From Bacteroides timonensis (GTDB lineage: Bacteria > Bacteroidota > Bacteroidia > Bacteroidales > Bacteroidaceae): a stretch of DNA of 64,000 nt. The position numbers and the translations under genes are program-made. Position 1 is the stretch's first letter. Every line of letters begins with the position of its first letter. Below are positions 1-7,778 of this stretch, one piece after another. Location of the stretch: positions 43,662 to 107,661 of the forward strand of contig NZ_CBVI010000073.1 of assembly GCF_000513195.1 (NCBI RefSeq). The letters run 5' to 3'. The notes beneath the pieces were generated by a model that was not told the DNA's origin, did not search any database, and saw nothing but the letters and a program-made list of their open reading frames with translations.

Positions 1-6
1 AATCAA

Positions 7-1404
7 ATGATATTGAATTTAAATAAGCAACCGCAGGATGCGTTTGCTGCAGTTGATGCTTTGGGGAATACCTTGAAGTATGGTGAGTTGTTGGATTTTT
101 CCGAGAACATATCTACCATTCTTCCCAGTCGTTCCTTATTATTCTTATTGACGGAAAATAATGTCGGGGGTATAGCCTGGAGTATAGGTTGTATCAATTC
201 CGGCAATGTCCCTTTAATATTGAATGCGCATATTGAAAAGGAACTTCTTCATAATCTACTTGATATTTACCGCCCTTCTTATGTTTGTGTGCCTTCATTG
301 ATGGCAGTTGACCTGCATTATGAAATGGTTTGTGAATATTATGGCTATATTCTCTTGCGTTCAGGAATGGAAGATTGTGCGATGCATCCTGATCTATCTC
401 ATCTTTTGCCTACTTCCGGCTCAACAGGTAGTCCCAAGTTGGTACGGCATAAATATGGTAATATAGAAGCGGCGGCCTTAAATATCTCTACTTTCTTTGG
501 CCTGACTTCCAATGACCGTCCTTTGCTTGTCCTTCCATTATATTATACTATGGGGCTGTCAGTGGTATTCAGTCATCTTTATGTTGGAGCTACTGTGTTG
601 ATAACCAATCAAAGTATGACCGACAAAGCTTTCTGGATTTTTATGAAAGAACAGCATGCCACCAGTTTTACAGGTGTTCCTTATAGTTTTGAGATATTAA
701 ATCTGATGCGCTTTTTCCGTATGGACTTACCTGATTTGACACTGCTTACTCAAGGAGGCGGAAAAATGCCGCGTCAGTTGAATTTGAAATTCGCAGAATA
801 CTGCCGTGATAACGGGAAACGTTGGATTGCTACTTATGGACAGTCAGAAGGTACTGCCCGTATGGCTTATCTTCCACCGGAGTATGCGATTTCAAAGTGT
901 GGCAGTATAGGACGTGCGGTTCCGAATGCAGAATTGTCATTGATAGACGGTGATGGCTCTGTAATAGAATTGCCAAACACGGAGGGTGAGATGTGTTATC
1001 GCGGTAAAAATGTAACGATGGGGTATGCTCGTAAACGCGAGGATTTACTGTTGGGTGATGAGCGTAACGGTTTTATGCGTACGGGTGATCTTGCCTATCG
1101 TGATAAAGACGGGTGTTATTATATTGTAGGTCGTATGGGGCGCTTCTTAAAACTGTATGGAATGCGTATCGGATTGGATGAGTGTGAACAGATTATTAAA
1201 GGTAAATGCCCGATAGAATGTGCCTGTGTGGGTACGGATGAAAAAATGATTGTTTATCTGACCAATAATCAATACGTGACTGCGGTAAAGGAAATATTGA
1301 TAGAAAAGACCAAACTTGTAGCGTCGGCTTTTGAGGTGAGAATAATAGATAGTATTCCTAAGAATGAAGCCGGAAAGATATTATACAGTAAGTTGAATTT
1401 ATAA
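7..1404 (+). CDS. AMP-dependent acyl-activating enzyme (ANL superfamily)
   Basis: A 465-residue ANL (acyl-CoA synthetase / AMP-ligase) protein that should adenylate a carboxylic acid and pass it to a thiol. The Ser/Thr/Gly-rich phosphate loop (TSGSTGSPK) is near residues 137-146, the A5-like TYGQSEGT near 276-283, the A8-like TGDLAYRDKDG near 358-368, and the C-terminal catalytic Lys sits in NEAGKILYSKL. It starts 14 nt upstream of an ACP gene and is followed by a KAS III gene, so its likely acceptor is that ACP rather than CoA (inference). The ATG at 7 gives a complete N-terminus. The acyl substrate cannot be read from the sequence. Confidence 0.85.
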   Translation: MILNLNKQPQDAFAAVDALGNTLKYGELLDFSENISTILPSRSLLFLLTENNVGGIAWSIGCINSGNVPLILNAHIEKELLHNLLDIYRPSYVCVPSLMAVDLHYEMVCEYYGYILLRSGMEDCAMHPDLSHLLPTSGSTGSPKLVRHKYGNIEAAALNISTFFGLTSNDRPLLVLPLYYTMGLSVVFSHLYVGATVLITNQSMTDKAFWIFMKEQHATSFTGVPYSFEILNLMRFFRMDLPDLTLLTQGGGKMPRQLNLKFAEYCRDNGKRWIATYGQSEGTARMAYLPPEYAISKCGSIGRAVPNAELSLIDGDGSVIELPNTEGEMCYRGKNVTMGYARKREDLLLGDERNGFMRTGDLAYRDKDGCYYIVGRMGRFLKLYGMRIGLDECEQIIKGKCPIECACVGTDEKMIVYLTNNQYVTAVKEILIEKTKLVASAFEVRIIDSIPKNEAGKILYSKLNL

Positions 1405-1418
1405 AAATAGAGAATGTA

Positions 1419-1658
1419 ATGACGAATATTGAAAAATACAATGATGCTTTTGTTGAAGTGTTTGGTGTGGATAGTTCTGTACTGAATGATGATTTTTCGA
1501 AAGAGAACGTTGAATCATGGGACTCTGTTCACCAGTTGAATATCATTGCTTTGTTGGAAGAGTCTTTTGATGTGATGTTCGATCCGGAAGATATTATGGA
1601 GTTCACTTCCTATGGTAGGGGGCGTGAAATCTTGAAAAAGTATGATGTTGAACTCTAA
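1419..1658 (+). CDS. Acyl carrier protein
   Basis: A 79-residue acidic carrier protein. The phosphopantetheine-attachment serine is S36 in the motif ESWDSVHQL, as in stand-alone ACPs, followed by the usual acidic helix (EESFDVMFDPEDI). It lies between the acyl-activating enzyme (14-nt gap) and the KAS III gene (11-nt gap), so the three probably form one transcription unit that loads and condenses an acyl chain used to decorate the polysaccharide. It is unlikely to be the main fatty-acid ACP, because it sits inside a capsule locus. Confidence 0.85.
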   Translation: MTNIEKYNDAFVEVFGVDSSVLNDDFSKENVESWDSVHQLNIIALLEESFDVMFDPEDIMEFTSYGRGREILKKYDVEL

Positions 1659-1669
1659 CGGGTTACACT

Positions 1670-2728
1670 ATGGCAAGATGGAAAATTAAGAATGTCGGCA
1701 TGAAGGGAGTGGCTATGGCTGTTCCTGAGAATGTGGTGAAGACATCTGATTTTGATTTTTTTTCTCAGGAAGAGGCGGAAGTATTTGATAATACAGTCGG
1801 CATAAGAAGACGTCGTATTGCTCCGGATAATATGTGTGCTTCGGACATGTGCCAAGCTGCCGCTGAGAAGTTACTTGAAGAACTGGGATGGGAGAGGGAT
1901 AGTATTGATGTTCTGCTGTTTGAATCCGTAACAGGTGATTATCGTACTCCGCCCACTTCTTGTATATTGCAAGACAGATTAGCGTTGCCGGAGAACTGTT
2001 TCTGTATGGATATCCCTATGGGATGCTGTGGATGCATGTATGCAATAACGGTTGCTGGCAATTTGTTGACGACTGGTAATGTAAAGCGTGCTTTGTTACT
2101 GATTGGTGATACGGCATTGCGTATGGGGTCGATGAAGGACAAGAGTCGCGTACCATTGTTTGGTGACTGTGGTACGGCAATAGCTTTAGAATATGACGAG
2201 GCGGCTAATGATATTGTTGTTGATTTTCATACTTATGGTAAGGGATATGAAGCATTGATGACCCCTCACGGTGGTTTTCGTCATCCGGCTACACCGGAAT
2301 CTTTTGAATACGAGGATTTCGGTAATGGTATTGTTCGTGCTCCTATCCATACTCTGATAAATGGAATGAATGTTTTCTCATTCGCAATATCTCGTCCTCC
2401 CAAATCTGTAGAGAAATTTTTGGCAGATTATAAAATTAATCGCGATACGGATATTGATTACTTCTTAATTCACCAGGCTAATAAAATGATCGTTGACCGT
2501 ATCGTTAAGAAGCTCAAACTTCCTAAGGAAAAGGTGCCTTATAATTTGGAAGAATTTGGAAATTTGGGAGGTGCTTCGATCCCTTCATTAATGGTGACGC
2601 GACTTCGGGAACATTTGATGTCGAAAGAGACTACATTGTTAATGTCTTCGTTTGGCTTAGGATTAACATGGGGGACTATGTGGATGAAGATAAAGCCAAT
2701 GATTGTACCTAAAATAGTTAACTGTTAA
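1670..2728 (+). CDS. 3-oxoacyl-ACP synthase III-like protein
   Basis: A 352-residue thiolase-fold enzyme of the FabH/KAS III family, which condenses an acyl thioester with malonyl-ACP. The nucleophile region is MGCCGCMYA near residues 118-126. The catalytic His is in FLIHQANK near 265-272 and the Asn in FGNLGGASIPS near 295-305, so a Cys-His-Asn triad looks complete. It follows the ACP and acyl-activating genes. KAS III paralogues in polysaccharide loci are taken to build short acyl groups for sugars; the product here is unknown. AT content is similar to the neighbours. Confidence 0.82.
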   Translation: MARWKIKNVGMKGVAMAVPENVVKTSDFDFFSQEEAEVFDNTVGIRRRRIAPDNMCASDMCQAAAEKLLEELGWERDSIDVLLFESVTGDYRTPPTSCILQDRLALPENCFCMDIPMGCCGCMYAITVAGNLLTTGNVKRALLLIGDTALRMGSMKDKSRVPLFGDCGTAIALEYDEAANDIVVDFHTYGKGYEALMTPHGGFRHPATPESFEYEDFGNGIVRAPIHTLINGMNVFSFAISRPPKSVEKFLADYKINRDTDIDYFLIHQANKMIVDRIVKKLKLPKEKVPYNLEEFGNLGGASIPSLMVTRLREHLMSKETTLLMSSFGLGLTWGTMWMKIKPMIVPKIVNC

Positions 2729-2785
2729 GGTCGAGTTCGCAAATAAGTATATGAAGTATAACATGCTTATAATTTTTTTATTAAT

Positions 2786-3217
2786 ATGATACTTAGTCAA
2801 TGTAGGGTGTGGATATATGAGATACTAATAAAGTGCCATGCCTGGAAATATAGAAGTCTTTATGGTATGGAAATAGGAGAGGGAGCCGCAATATCACGAA
2901 AGGCTTCACTTGATAAAAGCATTAATCCTATGGGAATACATATTGGTAAAAAGACAAGGTTAACGGGAGGAGTGGTCGTACTTGCACATGATGCTAGTCG
3001 TGGCATTAAAACTGACACATATATTGGTGATAATTGTTTTATTGGTGTTAGATCTATTATTATGCCTGGAATAAAAATTGGTAATGAAGTGGTGGTAGGT
3101 GCTGGTTCGGTAGTAACCAAAGATGTTCCGAATAATTGTATGGTAGTGGGAAACCCTGCAAAAATAATCAAAGAGAATATTCATTGCGGAGAATATGGCG
3201 TAATAAAAAACAGCTAA
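2786..3217 (+). CDS. Left-handed beta-helix acyltransferase
   Basis: A 143-residue hexapeptide-repeat acyltransferase of the serine acetyltransferase / maltose acetyltransferase type. The repeats are visible as IGDNCFIGVRSIIMPGIKIG and the family-typical end VVGAGSVVTKDVP...VVGNPAKII. The short length is normal for capsule-locus O- or N-acetyltransferases. It lies 57 nt after the KAS III gene and could transfer the acyl group made by the preceding ACP cassette (inference), or simply acetyl-CoA. The His in VVLAHDAS probably belongs to the active site. Confidence 0.8.
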   Translation: MILSQCRVWIYEILIKCHAWKYRSLYGMEIGEGAAISRKASLDKSINPMGIHIGKKTRLTGGVVVLAHDASRGIKTDTYIGDNCFIGVRSIIMPGIKIGNEVVVGAGSVVTKDVPNNCMVVGNPAKIIKENIHCGEYGVIKNS

Positions 3218-3554
3218 TAATATAAATGATGTTTACTTGTTAATGAAAAAGAAGATTTTGAAGAAGAGGATATGAGTGTCATTGTAAGATGAAGTGCAAA
3301 TAGAATGATATTATTAGCTTTATATAAATGGGTATGTTTACTATAGTAAGATTCTATATAGGAGAATATATAAAGTAAAAAGATTTTCATTATGCTATCT
3401 TCATTTTTTATAATAGATAATATTCTTCTATATTCATGAAAATATTGTTGTTAATATCATTTTAAGAATAAGAACAGGGTAAAAGAATAAATTTCAAGAA
3501 TAGAATTATGAATTCTGCTTTAAGTAGAATTGTAGTGTCTTAGTAAAAATTATT
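3218..3554. other. AT-rich 337-bp intergenic stretch
   Basis: No open frame, RNA gene or strong terminator is seen. The stretch is much richer in A and T than the flanking genes and separates the acyl cassette from the PP-loop / ATP-grasp genes. It may be a junction where capsule cassettes were joined (inference). Confidence 0.5.
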
Positions 3555-4343
3555 ATGAAATATAGAGTAAATGTGTTTTGGACGGGAGGGCTGGATTCTA
3601 CCTACCGTATATGCCAGTTGTCAAAATTGAATGTTGATATCTATCCCTATTATTTTCGATTCCCTTTTAGACATAATATAAATGAGGAGTTGCAAGCAAT
3701 AAATATAATGACTACCAAAATCAGTCAAAGAGAAGATACTAAGGCTACCTTGCATCCACTTCAAATTATTGAAATGGATCAAATTGATAATGATAAGGAT
3801 ATTATAGAGGCTTATAACTGGGTAAAAGAACATTCGGTTGTTGAGTTTGGACTTAAAAGATTTCCTATCCAATATTTATATTTGGCTTCATTTTGTAAAA
3901 AAGAAGGTGTAAAATGCGAAATAGGAATGGAATATGAACCACATAATCGGATGTTTTCTATTATAAGTAAGTACGGAGCATTACAGAAGGTAGAAAATGA
4001 TGAGATTGCCTATTTCCAGCTGAATTTAGAAAAATCAAATCCGTATTTAGTAACTCTATTACAATATTTCTATTATCCAATACCATTATTTTATATGTCA
4101 AAATTAGATGAGGTTGAAGAGTATAAAAAGATGGGGATGTATGATGTTATGAAAGATACATGGTTCTGCCACCATCCAATAAATGGCAAACCTTGTGGCT
4201 TTTGTTCGCCATGTAGACAAGTTGTCGCTGCAAAAATGTCATATCGATTACCACAATCTGCAATTTGGAGAAATAGATTTGCATATGTATTTTTATTATG
4301 GACTGATAAAATAAGGCCATTGGTTAAAAAAGTGTTCAGATAG
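3555..4343 (+). CDS. QueC-like PP-loop ATPase family protein
   Basis: A 262-residue protein with an N-terminal PP-loop: TGGLDS at residues 10-15 matches the SGGxDS ATP-pyrophosphatase signature. A C-terminal Cys/His cluster (CHHPINGKPCGFCSPC, around residues 204-220) resembles the zinc site of 7-cyano-7-deazaguanine synthase QueC. QueC converts a carboxylate to a nitrile by adenylation. Its presence in a capsule locus, with its stop directly abutting the start of an ATP-grasp gene at 4344, suggests an amide- or nitrile-forming step on a sugar acid or an attached amino acid (inference). Overall similarity to true QueC seems low, and no other queuosine genes are nearby. Confidence 0.65.
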   Translation: MKYRVNVFWTGGLDSTYRICQLSKLNVDIYPYYFRFPFRHNINEELQAINIMTTKISQREDTKATLHPLQIIEMDQIDNDKDIIEAYNWVKEHSVVEFGLKRFPIQYLYLASFCKKEGVKCEIGMEYEPHNRMFSIISKYGALQKVENDEIAYFQLNLEKSNPYLVTLLQYFYYPIPLFYMSKLDEVEEYKKMGMYDVMKDTWFCHHPINGKPCGFCSPCRQVVAAKMSYRLPQSAIWRNRFAYVFLLWTDKIRPLVKKVFR

Positions 4344-5495
4344 ATGAATTATTCCATTTTGATTTTAGATGCAGATGGCACTCAAATGCTTCCTGTAGCG
4401 GAAACTTTATGTAGGCAAGGATATATACTTCATGGTTTCTATAATCACAAACTGTCTTATGGTTATGGTTGTCGTTATGTAAAGTTTAAAAATATAATCT
4501 ATTACTCTTCTGAAGACAATTATGTGAAGGATATCTTGGATTATGCAAAAAACTTCAATATTGATGTTCTTTTTCCTATGAGTGATAGAACAGCAGCTAT
4601 TATTAGTAAGTATAGAGAAAAATTGAAGGAGCGGTTTCATTTTGTAACGCCAGATTACGACGTTTTTTGTTTAGGATATGATAAAAATGCATTGATGCAT
4701 GTTTGTGCCGAAAATAATATCCCCCATCCGCGTACGATTGATTTAGATGATAAAGAAAATGTAGATGAGTCAATTTTTCCGGCTTTGATTAAGCCTAACA
4801 TAACTACGGGAGGTAGAGGTATGGTTTTAGTCCATTCAATAACAGAATTTAATCAAAAAATTTCTCAAATAAAGGAACAATATGGTGCTTGCCATTTGCA
4901 AGAATTTATTCAATCTGGCGGAAAACAAATAAAAGTCCAATTATTTGTGAATGACAAAAGTGAATTGCTTTATTTTTCGGTACTACATAAACAACGATAT
5001 TATCCAGAAAATGGAGGAAGTAGTTCTTGTAATGAAACAATATTAGATGAAAAAGTTGTTCAATACTGTCATAAGGTATTACAAAATATTCATTGGGTTG
5101 GTTTTGCAGATTTTGATTTAATAGAAGATCCCAAAGATGGTATATTGAAAATCATGGAAATAAACCCTCGCGTTCCGGCGTGTGTGAAATCTGCAATAAA
5201 ATCGGGAACTGATTATGCTCGAATATATGTAGATTATGCATTGGGCAACTCTATGCAAGAATATATTTCATTGCCAGGATATAAACTTCGTCATCTTGGT
5301 TTTGAGATTTTATGGTTTTTGCATAGTAAAGAAAGGTTTAGAACTAAACCTTCATGGTTTCATTTTTGGGGTCATAAAATGTATTATCAAGATTTTTCAT
5401 CGAGAGATCCATTGCCATTTATTTATGGAACATTGGCGAATATAAAGAAACAGTTATCTCCTTCATTTAGGAAACAAAAAACAGGTCTACGATGA
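4344..5495 (+). CDS. ATP-grasp domain protein
   Basis: A 383-residue ATP-grasp ligase-like protein related to carbamoyl-phosphate synthase large-chain domains. The central ATP-binding part includes PALIKPNITTGGRGMVLV near residues 147-164 and the metal-binding part reads IMEINPRVPAC near 269-279. Such enzymes join a carboxylate to an amine through an acyl phosphate. It starts one base after the QueC-like gene ends and overlaps the next gene by four bases (ATGA), indicating translational coupling of all three. Function in capsule assembly, perhaps adding an amino acid to a uronic acid, is inference. Confidence 0.75.
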   Translation: MNYSILILDADGTQMLPVAETLCRQGYILHGFYNHKLSYGYGCRYVKFKNIIYYSSEDNYVKDILDYAKNFNIDVLFPMSDRTAAIISKYREKLKERFHFVTPDYDVFCLGYDKNALMHVCAENNIPHPRTIDLDDKENVDESIFPALIKPNITTGGRGMVLVHSITEFNQKISQIKEQYGACHLQEFIQSGGKQIKVQLFVNDKSELLYFSVLHKQRYYPENGGSSSCNETILDEKVVQYCHKVLQNIHWVGFADFDLIEDPKDGILKIMEINPRVPACVKSAIKSGTDYARIYVDYALGNSMQEYISLPGYKLRHLGFEILWFLHSKERFRTKPSWFHFWGHKMYYQDFSSRDPLPFIYGTLANIKKQLSPSFRKQKTGLR

Positions 5496-6370
5496 AAATA
5501 TTATCTTTTGATATTGAGGAATGGTATATTGAAAAGCACTTTAAGGGTGGACGAAAAGAGAAATATCGTCAGTATGATAAGTTGTTTGATTGGATTTTGA
5601 ATACACTTGATAAAAGTAATTCCAAAGCAACATTCTTCTGTGTGGGTCAATTAGCTGTAGAGTTTCCAGAGGTATTGAAAAGAATTTCTGATAATGGTCA
5701 CGAAGTAGGTAGTCATTCAAATCGGCATCTGTGGATAAACAAGATGACTAGACAGGAATTTGCAGAAGATACACGTATTGCTGTGCAAGAAATCGAGAAT
5801 TTGATTGGCAAAAAAGTAAGCAGTTTCCGTGCACCGGCTTTCTCAATAGGGAAAGATAATGACTGGGCATTTGAAATATTGGCAGAAAATGGGATTGAAT
5901 ATGATTGTTCTGTTTTTCCAGCTAGTCGGGATTTGGGAGGATTTCCCCAGTTTACTTCGACTATACCTTCGTTGGTTAAAAAGAACGATTATACGATTAA
6001 GGAGTTGCCAGTCTGTCCTGCCAGATTAATGGGAAAAGCGGTACCATTTTCGGGTGGCGGCTATTTCAGATTAGTGCCATTGTGGTTGCATAAGGAACTT
6101 ATTAGTCACATGGATTATGTGATGTTCTATTTTCATATCAATGATTTAATCGAACAGAGTTCAAAGTTCATGACTAAGCAGGAATTTGAAGAATACTATA
6201 AAGAACCTGGTACATTAAAGAACCGTATAACCCGTTATGTAAAGACAAACATTGGTAAAGGAGGAGCGTTGAATAAATTGGATACTTTACTAGGGAATTA
6301 TTCATTCTGTAATGTACAGCAAGCTGCTGAGTCGATAGATTGGAATAAACAACCGTTAATTGAACTGTAG
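5492..6370 (+). CDS. Polysaccharide deacetylase family protein (DUF3473 type)
   Basis: A 292-residue NodB-homology protein. The N-terminal metal-binding Asp lies in LSFDIEEW (residues 4-11), the metal His pair in HEVGSHSNRH near 70-79, and RAPAFS near 114-119 is the usual third motif. The short C-terminal part resembles the DUF3473 extension of exosortase / capsule-linked deacetylases. It probably removes N-acetyl groups from a lipid-linked or growing polysaccharide. No signal peptide is seen, so action on the cytoplasmic face is likely. It overlaps the preceding gene by ATGA. Confidence 0.85.
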   Translation: MKILSFDIEEWYIEKHFKGGRKEKYRQYDKLFDWILNTLDKSNSKATFFCVGQLAVEFPEVLKRISDNGHEVGSHSNRHLWINKMTRQEFAEDTRIAVQEIENLIGKKVSSFRAPAFSIGKDNDWAFEILAENGIEYDCSVFPASRDLGGFPQFTSTIPSLVKKNDYTIKELPVCPARLMGKAVPFSGGGYFRLVPLWLHKELISHMDYVMFYFHINDLIEQSSKFMTKQEFEEYYKEPGTLKNRITRYVKTNIGKGGALNKLDTLLGNYSFCNVQQAAESIDWNKQPLIEL

Positions 6371-6373
6371 ATT

Positions 6374-6982
6374 ATGTATGAGAACGGATTAAAACGTGCG
6401 ATAGATTTTCTTATTGTATTGTGTGCCTTACTTATCATTTGGCCAATCTTACTTATTATTATCATTTTCCTTTATTTTGCTAATAAAGGTGCTGGTGTCT
6501 TCTTTACCCAGGATCGTCCCGGGAAAAATGCCCAGATATTTAAGGCCATTAAATTTAAGACTATGACGGATGAACGGGACGCAGAAGGTAATTTGTTGCC
6601 GGATGACGTTCGTCTGACAAAGGTCGGAAAAATAGTTCGTTCTCTTTCCATAGATGAACTGCCGCAGTTAATCAACGTTCTAAAGGGAGATATGGCATTA
6701 GTAGGACCTCGCCCTTTGTTAATCAAGTATCTTCCTTTATATTCGGAAGAGCAATACCGCCGTCATGAAGTTCGTCCGGGAATTACGGGTTGGGCACAAG
6801 TGAATGGTCGGAATAGCATATCCTGGACTAAGAAATTTGAACTGGATGTTTGGTATGTGGATCATATCTCTTTCTGGCTGGATATAAAAATAATCTTCCT
6901 TACAATCAAAAAAGTATTTATTCGTGAAGGAATAAATATGGAAGGAAGTGCAACTACAGAACCATTTAATGGACATAATTAA
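6374..6982 (+). CDS. Initiating sugar-phosphate transferase (PglC/WcfS type)
   Basis: A 202-residue monotopic phosphoglycosyl transferase that should move a sugar-1-phosphate from its UDP form onto undecaprenyl phosphate. One N-terminal hydrophobic helix (about residues 11-33) is followed by the signature blocks FFTQDRPGKN, FKTM, DELPQLINVLKGDM, LVGPRP and RPGITGWAQVNGR. In Bacteroides fragilis PSA the comparable pair is WcfS with the aminotransferase WcfR; here the aminotransferase follows at 7808. A second, divergent member is at 62020. It starts three bases after the deacetylase stop. Confidence 0.9.
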   Translation: MYENGLKRAIDFLIVLCALLIIWPILLIIIIFLYFANKGAGVFFTQDRPGKNAQIFKAIKFKTMTDERDAEGNLLPDDVRLTKVGKIVRSLSIDELPQLINVLKGDMALVGPRPLLIKYLPLYSEEQYRRHEVRPGITGWAQVNGRNSISWTKKFELDVWYVDHISFWLDIKIIFLTIKKVFIREGINMEGSATTEPFNGHN

Positions 6983-7603
6983 ATGTATATCCATCGGATC
7001 ATAAACAGTGTGTTTACTTCAAATACGTATATTCTTACCAGTGAGGGGCTGTCGGCTTTTTTAATAGACATCGGTGATGTTCAGCCTGTAAAGGAGTTGC
7101 TGGATAACGATGGAAAAGTTGTGAAAGCAGTATTCCTGACCCATACTCACTATGATCATATTTATGGGATCAGGGAACTGATAAAAGCATATCCGGATTG
7201 CATCATTTATACTTCCTCTTTTGGGAAGGAAGCTCTAGGCTCCGACAAGTTAAATTTCTCACGTTATCATAATGATCCCATTGTATGGACTGAAAATAAT
7301 ATCAGCATACTGGGAGAGGGTGATAAAATAGAAATTACGACTGGAAATGTTTTGGAAGTACTGGAGACGCCGGGACATGATAAAAGTTGCTTAACTTATA
7401 AATTGGGTAATGATGTTTTTTCAGGCGATTCATATATTCCCGGTGTGAAAGTAATAGCTTCATTTCCGAACAGCCATAAAACGGATGCCGTAAAATCAAA
7501 AGAGCGTATTGTCCGCTTGGCGGATGGGCGTAACTTGTACCCCGGACATGGAGATGCTTATATCCATTATAACGGTTGTATTGAACAGGGAGGCAACGGT
7601 TGA
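6983..7603 (+). CDS. MBL-fold metallo-hydrolase
   Basis: A 206-residue metallo-beta-lactamase-fold hydrolase of glyoxalase II-like type. The metal motif THTHYDH is near residues 53-59, with further ligands in ETPGHDKSC, FSGDSY and the C-terminal GHGDAYIH. It starts directly after the sugar transferase stop, so it is part of the same operon. MBL hydrolases do occur in capsule loci, where their substrate is not known. The last bases (from 7554) overlap in another frame the start of a broken glycosyltransferase gene. Confidence 0.8.
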   Translation: MYIHRIINSVFTSNTYILTSEGLSAFLIDIGDVQPVKELLDNDGKVVKAVFLTHTHYDHIYGIRELIKAYPDCIIYTSSFGKEALGSDKLNFSRYHNDPIVWTENNISILGEGDKIEITTGNVLEVLETPGHDKSCLTYKLGNDVFSGDSYIPGVKVIASFPNSHKTDAVKSKERIVRLADGRNLYPGHGDAYIHYNGCIEQGGNG

Positions 7604-7763
7604 AGATACGCTTCGATCATGTTGGAATAGCATTGAACTTATGAAGGCATGCAGAATTAACGGTATATATACGAATTGGCTTATGCTTTTTTCCCGCTTT
7701 TTTATGAAAGTGGGAGGAGTTATCCGATGGTTGATAGTGCCTCATTATATTTGGCGGAAATAG
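7554..7763 (+). pseudogene. Remnant of a GT2 glycosyltransferase (internal deletion)
   Basis: The 69 codons from the ATG at 7554 begin with the classic family-2 start LISIITVVLNREATVEDTLRS and then jump to a sequence ending GGVIRWLIVPHYIWRK, which looks like a glycosyltransferase C-terminus. The catalytic core (DxD and the following 150 or more residues) is missing. The simplest reading is an in-frame internal deletion of a gene that once overlapped the MBL gene by 50 bases. The product is almost certainly inactive. Confidence 0.6.
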
Positions 7764-7778
7764 CCATCCCTCTTTTTA

